Shown here one piece after another: positions 8,411 to 16,010 of a stretch of 64,000 nt of DNA. A program made the position numbers and the translations under genes. Origin of the DNA: Microbacteriaceae bacterium (GTDB lineage Bacteria > Actinomycetota > Actinomycetes > Actinomycetales > Microbacteriaceae); contig JAODME010000005.1 of NCBI GenBank assembly GCA_025465095.1, positions 124,001-188,000 of the forward strand, read 5' to 3'. The notes below the pieces were generated by a model. That model was not told where the DNA came from and ran no database searches. It was given only the letters and a program-made list of their open reading frames with translations. Within the stretch, counting starts at the first letter, position 1. The number at the start of each line of letters is the position of its first letter.

Positions 8411-9702
8411 CCGCGCTGACCATCAGGGGGGGAACCCTGCCAGGAGGCTCCCGCCGGGACCTGTTTGTCGAGAGGGGAGTCTTCGTCGAGTCAGAGGTTC
8501 ACGGTGCGACGGTCATCGATGCCGACGGGCTCGCGATACTGCCCGGCCTCGTCGATTTGCATACACATCTCCGTGAACCAGGATCCGAGCAGTCGGAGAC
8601 AGTGCTGTCCGGGAGTCGTGCGGCAGCCGCCGGGGGATTCACCGCGGTTTTCGCCATGGCAAACACCAGTCCGGTCGCCGACACTGCTCGTCTGGTCGAA
8701 CAGATTCAGTTGCTGGGAGTAGCGGCCGGATATGTCACGGTGCGTCCGATTGGTGCAGTAACCGTCGGTCTCAAGGGTGAGAGACTCGCTGACCTGAGGG
8801 CGATGGCGCGAAGTTCCGCCGCGGTACGCGTTTTCAGCGACGACGGAGCCTGTGTTTCTGATCCGCTCCTGATGCGTCTCGCTCTCGAGGAGGTTTCAGC
8901 ATTCGGCGGCGTCATCGCTCAGCACGCCCAAGAGCCGCGACTCACCGAGGGGGCGCAGATGAACGAAGGAAGCGCCTCCGCCAAGCTCGGCCTGACGGGG
9001 TGGCCGGCCGTGGCGGAGGAGGCCATCATTGCCCGGGACGTGCTGCTCGCGGAGCACGTCGGCGCGCGAGTCCATATCTGTCATCTGTCCACCGCGGGGA
9101 GCGTCGACGTGGTGCGCTGGGCGAAGGCACGGGGAATCCGAGTCACGGCAGAGGTGACGCCGCATCATCTGCTCCTCACCGACAATCTGGTCGCCACGTT
9201 GGACCCGCGCTACAAAGTGAATCCTCCGTTGCGTACCGGGGAGGATGTCGCGGCACTGCGTGCGGCGGTCGCCGACGGCACGATCGATATTGTTGCAACC
9301 GACCACGCGCCGCATCCTGTGGAGGCGAAGGAGGTCGAGTGGAGCGTTGCCGCCAACGGCATGGTAGGGCTCGAGTCGGCACTGTCGGTCGTGCAGGCTA
9401 GTCTGGTCGACACGGGGATGCTCGACTGGCAGGACGTGGCGCGGATTCTCTCCTCCGCGCCCGCCCTTATAGGCGGTCTCCCCGGCTACGACGCGCCGTT
9501 CGTGCCAGGAACGCCCGCCAACCTTGTCGTGCACGATCCGTCTGCGAGCAGGGAATTCGATACGACCGATCTGCATGGCCGGAGCGTCAACTCGCCGTAC
9601 CTGGCTCGTCGACTCCCCGGCCGTGTGATAGCCACCGTGCATGAGGGGCGCCCCACCGTTCTGCAGGGCGAGCTGCTGCCTGTCGATGAGGTCGCACGGT
9701 AA
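8407..9702 (+). CDS. Dihydroorotase-type amidohydrolase (type I PyrC-like)
   Basis: The track ORF begins at 8296, but the supported start is GTG 8407, with AAAGGAGG upstream and a four-base GTGA overlap with the M20 stop; this gives 431 residues. Motifs match type I dihydroorotases: VDLHTHLREPG (metal HxH plus the Arg that holds the dihydroorotate carboxylate), MANTSPVADT (the Asn of the same site), FSDDG, HAQEPRL, HICHLST, TPHHLLLTD and TDHAPHP. Allantoinases have NEPG and dihydropyrimidinases lack the R/N pair, so cyclic amide cleavage or formation of dihydroorotate/carbamoyl-aspartate is favoured. Sitting with an importer and a carbamoylase instead of with pyr biosynthesis genes, it may run in the degradative direction. 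Confidence 0.86.
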   Translation: MTALTIRGGTLPGGSRRDLFVERGVFVESEVHGATVIDADGLAILPGLVDLHTHLREPGSEQSETVLSGSRAAAAGGFTAVFAMANTSPVADTARLVEQIQLLGVAAGYVTVRPIGAVTVGLKGERLADLRAMARSSAAVRVFSDDGACVSDPLLMRLALEEVSAFGGVIAQHAQEPRLTEGAQMNEGSASAKLGLTGWPAVAEEAIIARDVLLAEHVGARVHICHLSTAGSVDVVRWAKARGIRVTAEVTPHHLLLTDNLVATLDPRYKVNPPLRTGEDVAALRAAVADGTIDIVATDHAPHPVEAKEVEWSVAANGMVGLESALSVVQASLVDTGMLDWQDVARILSSAPALIGGLPGYDAPFVPGTPANLVVHDPSASREFDTTDLHGRSVNSPYLARRLPGRVIATVHEGRPTVLQGELLPVDEVAR

Positions 9703-9726
9703 TATTCCAGAGAACGAGGGAACATT

Positions 9727-10107
9727 ATGTCCACTGAGATCGCGCGTGTGTTGGCGGACGGGCGTGCCCGGTTGGGTGACGACCCTGGAGCGGCCGAGCG
9801 CATCGGTCGGCAGATGGCCCTATCGATTCGCCCCGCTGAAGCGAGCATCGTCCTCCATTGGGCGGGCGATGCGGACAGCGTTCTGGCCCATGTGGTGGCT
9901 CGCGAGCTGAATGTCGCGCGGGTATGCATCACCATCGACGAGGGTCTGATGTATTTCTCGAGCCCGCTCCCGGAAGCGTGTTCCGCAGCGCTCGTAGGGT
10001 TCGCCTTCACCGCCGATCGGCCGGCGACGGCGATCGGAGCCTATCTCGAGTCGCGAGGCCACCGGCTCGCGCGTACGGCCGACGTCGCTGGGCTCACTGA
10101 GTCCTGA
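9727..10107 (+). CDS. Uncharacterised small protein, possible degenerate phosphoribosyltransferase-like domain
   Basis: This is 126 residues, start ATG 9727 with GAACGAGGGA upstream, last gene of the operon. I do not recognise a named family. The pattern ASIVLHWAGDADSVLAHVVARELNVARV followed by AALVGFAFTADRPATAIGAYLESRGHRL resembles the two core strand-helix units of type I PRTases (predicted: ligand-contact strand, then PRPP loop). However, the acidic pair and TTGG of the PRPP loop are replaced by GF...TAD. If real, it is a second non-catalytic PRTase relative in one operon, possibly a partner of the 6489 gene product. It has no signal peptide or membrane segment. Confidence 0.6.
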   Translation: MSTEIARVLADGRARLGDDPGAAERIGRQMALSIRPAEASIVLHWAGDADSVLAHVVARELNVARVCITIDEGLMYFSSPLPEACSAALVGFAFTADRPATAIGAYLESRGHRLARTADVAGLTES

Positions 10108-10370
10108 CTGCACTCCCGGTTCGATTCGCCGTCTGCTCATGCGCCCGTGCTGTGTAAAGGCACGAATCCGCTCCTCCCGCTCCTTTTTTCCCGGGGTTGA
10201 GCCCGCTTAGGCTCCGTCGACACGGTTCGCCTCATCAGGAGTTCACCTCACGGTTTCGTGCACCTCGAGGCGAACGGCGGCTTCGGGGTGCCTCTAGGCC
10301 TCGACGAGTCCTTCGGTGCGCTCGCCGGTGTGCTGTCGATCAGGGGCCGGATCGATGCGAATCACCCCAA
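10108..10370. other. Intergenic region upstream of copper operon
   Basis: These 263 bases between the pyrimidine-type operon and the copper operator show no convincing gene. A short GTGC...GCAC hairpin near 10147-10163, followed 30 bases later by CTTTTTTCC, could contribute to termination of the upstream operon but is not a textbook terminator. ORFs here lack family features. Confidence 0.4.
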
Positions 10371-10389
10371 CGTACCCCGTGGGGGTATG
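10371..10389. promoter_or_regulatory. CsoR/RicR-like copper operator
   Basis: The sequence TACCCCGTGGGGGTA (10373-10387) is a GC-rich inverted repeat with TACCC/GGGTA ends, the form bound by CsoR-family Cu(I)-responsive repressors. A TATGCT hexamer at 10386 could be the -10 element, so bound repressor would cover the promoter. It lies about 105 bases before copZ. No csoR gene is present in the window, so the regulator would be encoded elsewhere. Confidence 0.75.
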
Positions 10390-10493
10390 CTTGATACCCG
10401 GAACGGTAACACGGGATCCGCCAGGGGGCCGACACCCGAGTGCGCCGCGCAGTTGTGAACGCCACTTTCGCCACCACGAACAGGAGAACCGCT

Positions 10494-10718
10494 GTGTCAA
10501 CCACGACTGAATACCTTGTCTCGGGAATGACCTGTGGCCACTGCGTCGCGAGCGTCACCGAGGAGCTATCAGAGCTGGCGGGTGTTGAATCCGTCTCCGT
10601 CGACCTGAGCGCCGGCGCAGCATCCCGCGTCACCGTGGCGAGCTCGACGGCGCTGAACACGGATGCCGTACGCGCCGCAGTCGAGGAGGCGGGCTACCGG
10701 CTCGTCCCGGCGCCGTGA
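10494..10718 (+). CDS. copZ: Copper chaperone, heavy-metal-associated (HMA) domain
   Basis: The track frame starts at 10440, but GTG 10494 with CAGGAG 10 bases upstream gives the expected 74-residue CopZ. One ferredoxin-like HMA domain is present, with metal site GMTCGHC (residues about 13-19) and the typical ending AGYRLV. It binds Cu(I) in the cytosol and passes it to the HMA domain or membrane site of the ATPase encoded next. Its TGA overlaps the CopA GTG start (GTGA), so the two are co-translated. Expression is expected to be derepressed by copper through the palindromic operator upstream. Confidence 0.92.
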   Translation: MSTTTEYLVSGMTCGHCVASVTEELSELAGVESVSVDLSAGAASRVTVASSTALNTDAVRAAVEEAGYRLVPAP

Positions 10719-12940
10719 GCACGGACGTCTACCTCGAGATCGGTGGCATGACCTGCGCCTCGTGCGCGACGCGCATCGAGCGCAAGCTCAACCGTCTTCC
10801 GGGCATCGACGCGACAGTGAACTACGCAACCGAGAAGGCGCACGTGCGAGGTGGAAGCGACACCGCCGCCCTCATCGCCGCGGTGGAGTCCGCGGGATAC
10901 ACCGCAACGCTCCCCGAGGTCGAGACGGATGGCGTGGCGGCGCGGGACCCAGGGGAGGGATTGTCCCGTCTGCGCCACCGATTCCTCGGCACAGCCGCGC
11001 TGAGCGTGCCCGTCGTCATTCTGTCCATGATCCCGGCCCTCCAATTTCCGAACTGGCAATGGCTCGCGCTGACCCTCGCGGCTCCCGTCGTCGTGTGGGG
11101 TGCCTGGCCGTTCCACCGCGCCGCGTGGGTCAACGCACGCCACCGCGCCGTCACCATGGACACCCTCATCTCCATCGGCGTCCTGGCCGCCTTCGGCTGG
11201 TCGCTCTACTCGTTGTTCTTCGGCATGGCAGGCATGCCCGGCATGACCATGAGCTTCTCGCTAGTCACCGAGCCGGGGGCGGGCGCCGACGAGATCTACC
11301 TCGAGGTCGCGACCGCCGTCACGGTGTTCATTCTTGCCGGGCGGTATGCGGAGGCGAGGGCGAAACGTGACTCCGGATCGGCCCTCCGCGCGCTGCTCGA
11401 GCTCGGAGCAAAGGATGCGACAGTGCTTCGGGACGGAGCGGAAACGCGCGTGCCCGTGGACAACCTCGTCGTCGGGGATCGCTTCGTGGTGCGCCCGGGA
11501 GAGAAGGTCGCCACCGACGGACTCGTCGTGGACGGGGCATCCGCCGTGGACATGAGCCTGCTCACCGGCGAGTCCGTCCCCCGGGAAGCGGTGGTGGGCG
11601 ACCGGGTGGTGGGCGCCACCGTCAATGTGGGGGGCCGACTCGTCGTCGAGGCTACCCGTGTCGGAGCCGAAACCGAGCTCGCCCGCATCGGCCGACTCGT
11701 CACCGAGGCGCAGACCGGCAAGGCCGAGGTGCAGCGCCTGGCCGATCGGGTCTCCGCGATCTTCGTGCCCATCGTGATCGCGCTTGCCATCCTCGCCTTC
11801 GCCGGCTGGGCGATCTTCGGCGGCTCGATGGAGATCGCATTCACCGCGGCCGTCGCCACGCTCGTGGTGGCGTGTCCGTGCGCGCTCGGCCTCGCGACAC
11901 CGACCGCGCTGCTCGTCGGCACCGGTCGAGGCTCGCAGCTCGGCATCATCATCCGAGGTCCGCAGGTTCTCGAGCAGACCCGCCGCATCGACACGATCGT
12001 GCTCGACAAGACCGGAACGGTGACGACCGGAAAGATGACGCTCGCAGAGATCGTTCCCGTCGAGGGGGAAACCCGCGCCGAGGTGTTGCGTGCTGCCGCG
12101 GCCGCCGAGCGCGGGTCGGAGCATCCGGTCGGGCTCTCAATCGTTGCGGCGGCAACAGAGGCGGGCCTGAACGTTGCGGGCGCGGAAGGGTTTGCGTCGA
12201 TGCGCGGGCAGGGGGTGAAGGCCCTCGTGGAAGGGCGCCTCGTGCTTGTCGGCAACGCGTCCTGGCTCGCGAGCGAATGGTCGATTCCGGTTCCCTCGGC
12301 GGTCAGTGCGGCCGTCGAGGAGTCGGAAAGCCGCGGGAGCACCGCCGTCGTCGTGGCTTGGGACGGAGCCGTCCGGGGCATGATCGCCGTCGGCGACACC
12401 GTAAAGGCGACCAGCGCTGACGCGGTGGCGGTGTTCCGGCGGCTCGGCCTGTCTCCCGTGCTCCTCACCGGCGACAACGCGGGAGCGGCCGCCGAAGTCG
12501 CTTCGAAGGTCGGGATCACGGATGTCCGAGCCGGGATCACGCCGAAAGGCAAGCTCGACGCGATCAGGCAGCTCCAGGCGCAAGGGCACGTCGTCGCGAT
12601 GGTGGGGGACGGGGTGAACGACGCGGCGGCGCTTGCCGCCGCCGACCTCGGCGTCGCCATGGGAGCGGGAACGGATGCCGCGATCGCTGCGGGCGACGTG
12701 ACAGTTCTGAGCGGGGACCTCGTTGTCGTCGGTGACGCGATCCGACTCGCCAGGAGCACGCTCGGCACGATCAAGGGCAATCTCTTCTGGGCGTTCGCCT
12801 ACAACGTCGCGGCCATTCCGCTCGCGATGCTCGGGCTGCTCAATCCCTTGATTGCGGGCGCGGCGATGGCGCTGTCTTCGGTCTTCGTCGTGACCAACAG
12901 CCTGAGACTGCGGCGGTTTCGCGGAACCACGCCGATTTAG
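10715..12940 (+). CDS. copA: Copper-exporting P1B-type ATPase
   Basis: This 741-residue Cu(I) efflux pump starts at GTG 10715. It has an N-terminal HMA domain with GMTCASC (residues about 10-16) and eight predicted membrane segments. The actuator motif is LLTGES, the ion-binding CPC lies in [16 protein letters not shown], the phosphorylation site is DKTGTVT, the SEHPVGLS motif carries the HP pair of P1B ATPases, and the hinge is [10 protein letters not shown]. The transmembrane segment before the actuator contains a Met-rich [10 protein letters not shown] stretch that could capture copper. No accessory copper genes follow; the operon appears to be just copZ-copA. Confidence 0.96.
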   Translation: MSTDVYLEIGGMTCASCATRIERKLNRLPGIDATVNYATEKAHVRGGSDTAALIAAVESAGYTATLPEVETDGVAARDPGEGLSRLRHRFLGTAALSVPVVILSMIPALQFPNWQWLALTLAAPVVVWGAWPFHRAAWVNARHRAVTMDTLISIGVLAAFGWSLYSLFFGMAGMPGMTMSFSLVTEPGAGADEIYLEVATAVTVFILAGRYAEARAKRDSGSALRALLELGAKDATVLRDGAETRVPVDNLVVGDRFVVRPGEKVATDGLVVDGASAVDMSLLTGESVPREAVVGDRVVGATVNVGGRLVVEATRVGAETELARIGRLVTEAQTGKAEVQRLADRVSAIFVPIVIALAILAFAGWAIFGGSMEIAFTAAVATLVVACPCALGLATPTALLVGTGRGSQLGIIIRGPQVLEQTRRIDTIVLDKTGTVTTGKMTLAEIVPVEGETRAEVLRAAAAAERGSEHPVGLSIVAAATEAGLNVAGAEGFASMRGQGVKALVEGRLVLVGNASWLASEWSIPVPSAVSAAVEESESRGSTAVVVAWDGAVRGMIAVGDTVKATSADAVAVFRRLGLSPVLLTGDNAGAAAEVASKVGITDVRAGITPKGKLDAIRQLQAQGHVVAMVGDGVNDAAALAAADLGVAMGAGTDAAIAAGDVTVLSGDLVVVGDAIRLARSTLGTIKGNLFWAFAYNVAAIPLAMLGLLNPLIAGAAMALSSVFVVTNSLRLRRFRGTTPI

Positions 12941-13086
12941 GCCTCGCTTGCATTCGTCGTTGTGGTCGGTCTGCTTGCGATGCGCTGAATCTCCTCGAAT
13001 CCGAGATTCATCCGACGGGGGAACTCCTCGCATGTCGCTTCACCGGCCGATGATCGTCGCGGGGGCTGGGTCGATGGCTGCTGAGG

Positions 13087-13953
13087 CTACGCCTCGCCCA
13101 TCATGAGGCCCTCAATGGAGTGCTTCTGGTAAATCGGCTCGAGCTTGTCGACGACAGGGCAGACGAGGTGAGCGCGAAGCCGCTCGGGCAGTCGCTCCCA
13201 GTACTCGCGGGTGACCGCCATGTCGTGGTGCTCGGCGTTACCGGCACCGGGAGCGTCGACGCCGAGCACGAGCACCGGGCGGGACTTCTGCGAGAAGTTG
13301 CGTGTTCCCCGATGGATGGTCAGCGCAGAACGGGCTGAGATGTCACCCATCTTCGGATATTTTCGCACGGCGCGCTCCGCGTAGCGCGAGTACATCGACT
13401 TCGGCGGGAACATCCCGTGTTCGAACTCTTCCGACCAGTCCCACTGCGTTCCGGAGGCGATTTCGAACGGGCCCATCTCCTCCGCGGTGTCCACGGCGGT
13501 CGCATTGAACGCGAGAGAGGTGAGCCGCTTGTTCTGGCGGGTCTCGTCGGGCATGGGAAAGTCGCGATGCCAGGGCTGGTTCATCGCCCCAGGTCGCGGA
13601 ACGTCGAAGCCCAACTCGATGATCTGGTATTCGGGGCCGAGCACGGCCTCGCAGACGGACCGAACCCATGGATGATCTGCGAGCTCGACGAAACCTCGAA
13701 GTTGTTCGGGGTGGATCTCCACGTAGTGACGGTTCGGCCCGCGACCGACGGCGCCATTCGGCCTGGACAGGGCCTCTTTGAAGGCCGTGTCGATGTCTTC
13801 GGCGAGCTGCTCGGCCCATGCCCGCGGAAGCGCCCCTCTGGCCGCGATGATTCCGTCAACGTAGATTCCCCTCACCTGCCCGGCAACCTCTTCGTCGGCA
13901 CCGATCGGAATCGGAACCTCGGCGGGTCCTTCACTCGTCACGACGTTCGTCAC
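13087..13953 (-). CDS. Phytanoyl-CoA dioxygenase (PhyH) family Fe(II)/2-oxoglutarate oxygenase
   Basis: The track starts this frame at 14163, but GTG 13953 with GGAGGAG upstream gives 288 residues with normal family length. The iron triad is visible as HRD (H129 and D131) and H214 in TIHRGTRNFSQKSRP; R225 in the same segment should bind the 2-oxoglutarate carboxylate. The enzyme would hydroxylate a small molecule in the cytosol; PhyH relatives act on ectoine, acyl-CoAs, halogenated or siderophore-type metabolites, and nothing nearby identifies the substrate. It is divergent from arsC across a 255-bp region containing a perfect 12-bp palindrome 50 bp before its start. Confidence 0.85.
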   Translation of the reverse strand: MTNVVTSEGPAEVPIPIGADEEVAGQVRGIYVDGIIAARGALPRAWAEQLAEDIDTAFKEALSRPNGAVGRGPNRHYVEIHPEQLRGFVELADHPWVRSVCEAVLGPEYQIIELGFDVPRPGAMNQPWHRDFPMPDETRQNKRLTSLAFNATAVDTAEEMGPFEIASGTQWDWSEEFEHGMFPPKSMYSRYAERAVRKYPKMGDISARSALTIHRGTRNFSQKSRPVLVLGVDAPGAGNAEHHDMAVTREYWERLPERLRAHLVCPVVDKLEPIYQKHSIEGLMMGEA

Positions 13954-14003
13954 GTCAGCTCCTCCGTTGGCGGATGCATCGCGCTGCGTTGCGCATCTCA
14001 ACT

Positions 14004-14015
14004 TACAGCGCTGTA
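14004..14015. promoter_or_regulatory. 12-bp perfect palindrome TACAGCGCTGTA
   Basis: A perfect inverted repeat lies about 50 bp upstream of the PhyH gene start and about 195 bp before arsC. Its size and position suit a transcription-factor half-site pair. The factor is unknown; there is no regulator gene next to it. The call rests on symmetry and location only. Confidence 0.35.
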
Positions 14016-14208
14016 CCGCGAAGCGACACCCCTCCCTTGCGGCACGGAGAGCCGAATGCACGCACTCGCCCCGAGCATGCGCTCTCGCACGGGCACACGC
14101 GCGGCGAGTACGCACACTCAGCTGCTCTCGTCTGGTGCGGGCCGGATCGACTCCTACCGCCACCGGTACCCTCGATTAGGCTTAGGCAGCCAAAAGCTAA
14201 GGAGCACG

Positions 14209-14619
14209 ATGTCGACGAAGCCGACTGTCCTGTTCGTCTGTGTCCACAACGCGGGCCGCTCGCAGATGGCCGCGGGTTACCTGAAGGCGCTCTCGGACGG
14301 TCGAGTCGAGGTGCTGTCGGCCGGGTCCGAGCCGAAGGCCGCGATCAATCCCGTCGCAGTACAGGCGATGGCGGAGGAGGGCATCGACATCTCCGGCAAC
14401 GTGCCGAAAATCCTCACCTGGGGTGCCGTCAGGGAGTCGGATGTCGTGGTCACCATGGGCTGCGGTGACACCTGCCCGATCTTCCCCGGCAAACGCTACG
14501 AGGACTGGGACCTCGACGATCCCGCCGGTCAGGGCATCGAGTCGGTGCGTCCGATCCGCGACGACATCAAGGCCCGCATCGAACAGCTGCTCAGCGAACT
14601 GATCCGCGCTGAGGAGTGA
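14209..14619 (+). CDS. arsC: Arsenate reductase, low-molecular-weight phosphatase type (ArsC)
   Basis: This is 136 residues from ATG 14209 with AAGGAG upstream (the long track ORF from 13417 is an extension in frame). The P-loop CVHNAGRS (nucleophile C11, R17) opens the protein, and the reducing cysteines lie in TMGCGDTCP (C85, C89) before the general-acid region EDWDLDDP. This pattern is typical of actinobacterial ArsC proteins coupled to thioredoxin or mycothiol, reducing arsenate to arsenite in the cytosol. No arsR, acr3 or other ars gene is adjacent, so it is a stand-alone detoxification gene or a phosphatase relative. Confidence 0.88.
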   Translation: MSTKPTVLFVCVHNAGRSQMAAGYLKALSDGRVEVLSAGSEPKAAINPVAVQAMAEEGIDISGNVPKILTWGAVRESDVVVTMGCGDTCPIFPGKRYEDWDLDDPAGQGIESVRPIRDDIKARIEQLLSELIRAEE

Positions 14620-14624
14620 AGTCC

Positions 14625-15935
14625 TCAGTGCAGCAGGTCGTAGCGCGCGAGGGCGTCCGCGTCGCGCGAGTAGGTCGCCGAGCTGCGGGCGGTGTCGAGT
14701 GCGACCACCGGATCGGCCTCCGCTTCCGCGATTGAGAGCAGGCGCTCCGCCTCAGCCAGTCGGGTGCGAGCCTCCGCTCCTGCTCCTCCGCGTCGACCCC
14801 TGATGTACGCCTTGGTGGTCTCTATCTGGCTGCGTGCCGTGAGCAGGGCGCCGTCAAGCGCTTCGCGGGCATGGCTGAGGCGTTGCTGCTGGTTGCGGGC
14901 GCCGGCGAGCGCCGTGTCGAGAGCATCGGTCGTCGCCTCGATGCGGGCGATGGCGGCATCCGGGTCCGTTCGCTGCCCATGGGCCAGAACCCCGGCGATG
15001 GTGCGCTCGACCCGGGTGACCGCATAGGCGACGGCAGATCCGGTCGCCGGGTCGGGCGGATCTTCACGCACCCTCTTCGCCCTCTCAACGGCGTCTCTCG
15101 CGCTGTCGAGAACCTCTGTCAGGCGCACGGATGACGTGTGCAGAGCGCTCGCGTGCCGATCGAGATCGTCCAGCAGCTGCACAGCCCTCCTCGCATCCCG
15201 CTCGGCAGAGTGGACTGTCGCTGCGATCGCGCCGACGTCGTGGAGTCCCACGGACGCGTCCTCGGCGGTGTTCGCGGCCGAGTCGAGCAGTCGCGCTGCC
15301 TCTGACGGGTGATTGGCCACGGGCGCGATCGCCGAGGGCGCGTAGCGGGCGGTCAGGGACTCGAGGGTGGCCACGGCGGCCGCGATCCGGTCCCGAGTCG
15401 CGTCCACGGCCCGGCGGAGGGTTTGCAGTTCCTGCGGAGCGGCCCGCTCCTGCCCGCGAAGCTCATCGAAGACGGCCCGCTCCGCGGCCAGCTTCTCACT
15501 CGTCGTCTCGCACAGCGTCAGGATCCGGGCGTTCCACTCGCGTTGCTGCGTCGCGCTGTCGGGGGTCGCGTCGTCGAGTTGTTGCTTGAGGGCGAAGGCA
15601 GCGGCGAGGTTGGCGCGAGCGGCACGCAATGCCTCGGCCAGGCCCGCGGCGCGATCCTCCCCGAACTGCGCCACGGCGAACCCCAGTTCGTCGGCGCTCG
15701 ATGCGACCGCGTCATCCAGCCGCACAAGCGCGATGTTGGCACGCCGTCCGGAATCGTCGGACCGGGGACTCTTCCTCGCCGATCGAGCACGGCGAATGAG
15801 CACGGCGAAGCCGACCATGAGAACCACGGCGAAGACGGCGCCCGCGGTGACCACCGCGACACCCAACCCGATCACGGCATCGGACCGGGCGCTCGCCGCG
15901 GCAACGAGGGAGAGGAGCGCCAGCATGGTGAGCAC
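14625..15935 (-). CDS. Membrane-anchored coiled-coil protein, like the C-terminal part of TPM-domain proteins
   Basis: The track frame runs to 16418, but its first 160 codons are antisense to the neighbouring gene. GTG 15935 (or ATG 15926) gives about 436 residues. Two hydrophobic segments (MLALLSLVAAAS and VIGLGVAVVTAGAVFAVVLMVG) are followed by RRARSARK and then roughly 350 residues of Ala/Glu/Arg-rich helix, including ELGFAVAQFGE, LKQQLDDATPD and GGAGAEARTRLAEAERLL. This helical region matches what I know from actinobacterial TPM-domain membrane proteins, but the extracytoplasmic TPM domain that should precede it is missing. The gene converges on arsC with five bases between stops. Function unknown, probably envelope-associated. 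Confidence 0.7.
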   Translation of the reverse strand: MLTMLALLSLVAAASARSDAVIGLGVAVVTAGAVFAVVLMVGFAVLIRRARSARKSPRSDDSGRRANIALVRLDDAVASSADELGFAVAQFGEDRAAGLAEALRAARANLAAAFALKQQLDDATPDSATQQREWNARILTLCETTSEKLAAERAVFDELRGQERAAPQELQTLRRAVDATRDRIAAAVATLESLTARYAPSAIAPVANHPSEAARLLDSAANTAEDASVGLHDVGAIAATVHSAERDARRAVQLLDDLDRHASALHTSSVRLTEVLDSARDAVERAKRVREDPPDPATGSAVAYAVTRVERTIAGVLAHGQRTDPDAAIARIEATTDALDTALAGARNQQQRLSHAREALDGALLTARSQIETTKAYIRGRRGGAGAEARTRLAEAERLLSIAEAEADPVVALDTARSSATYSRDADALARYDLLH

Positions 15936-16010
15936 TTTACGGGCAACGGATAGGGCGAAACTCCACGTCCGCTCCCAACTGTTGCCGCCCGGTAGCCGTA
16001 CAGTGTCGGT

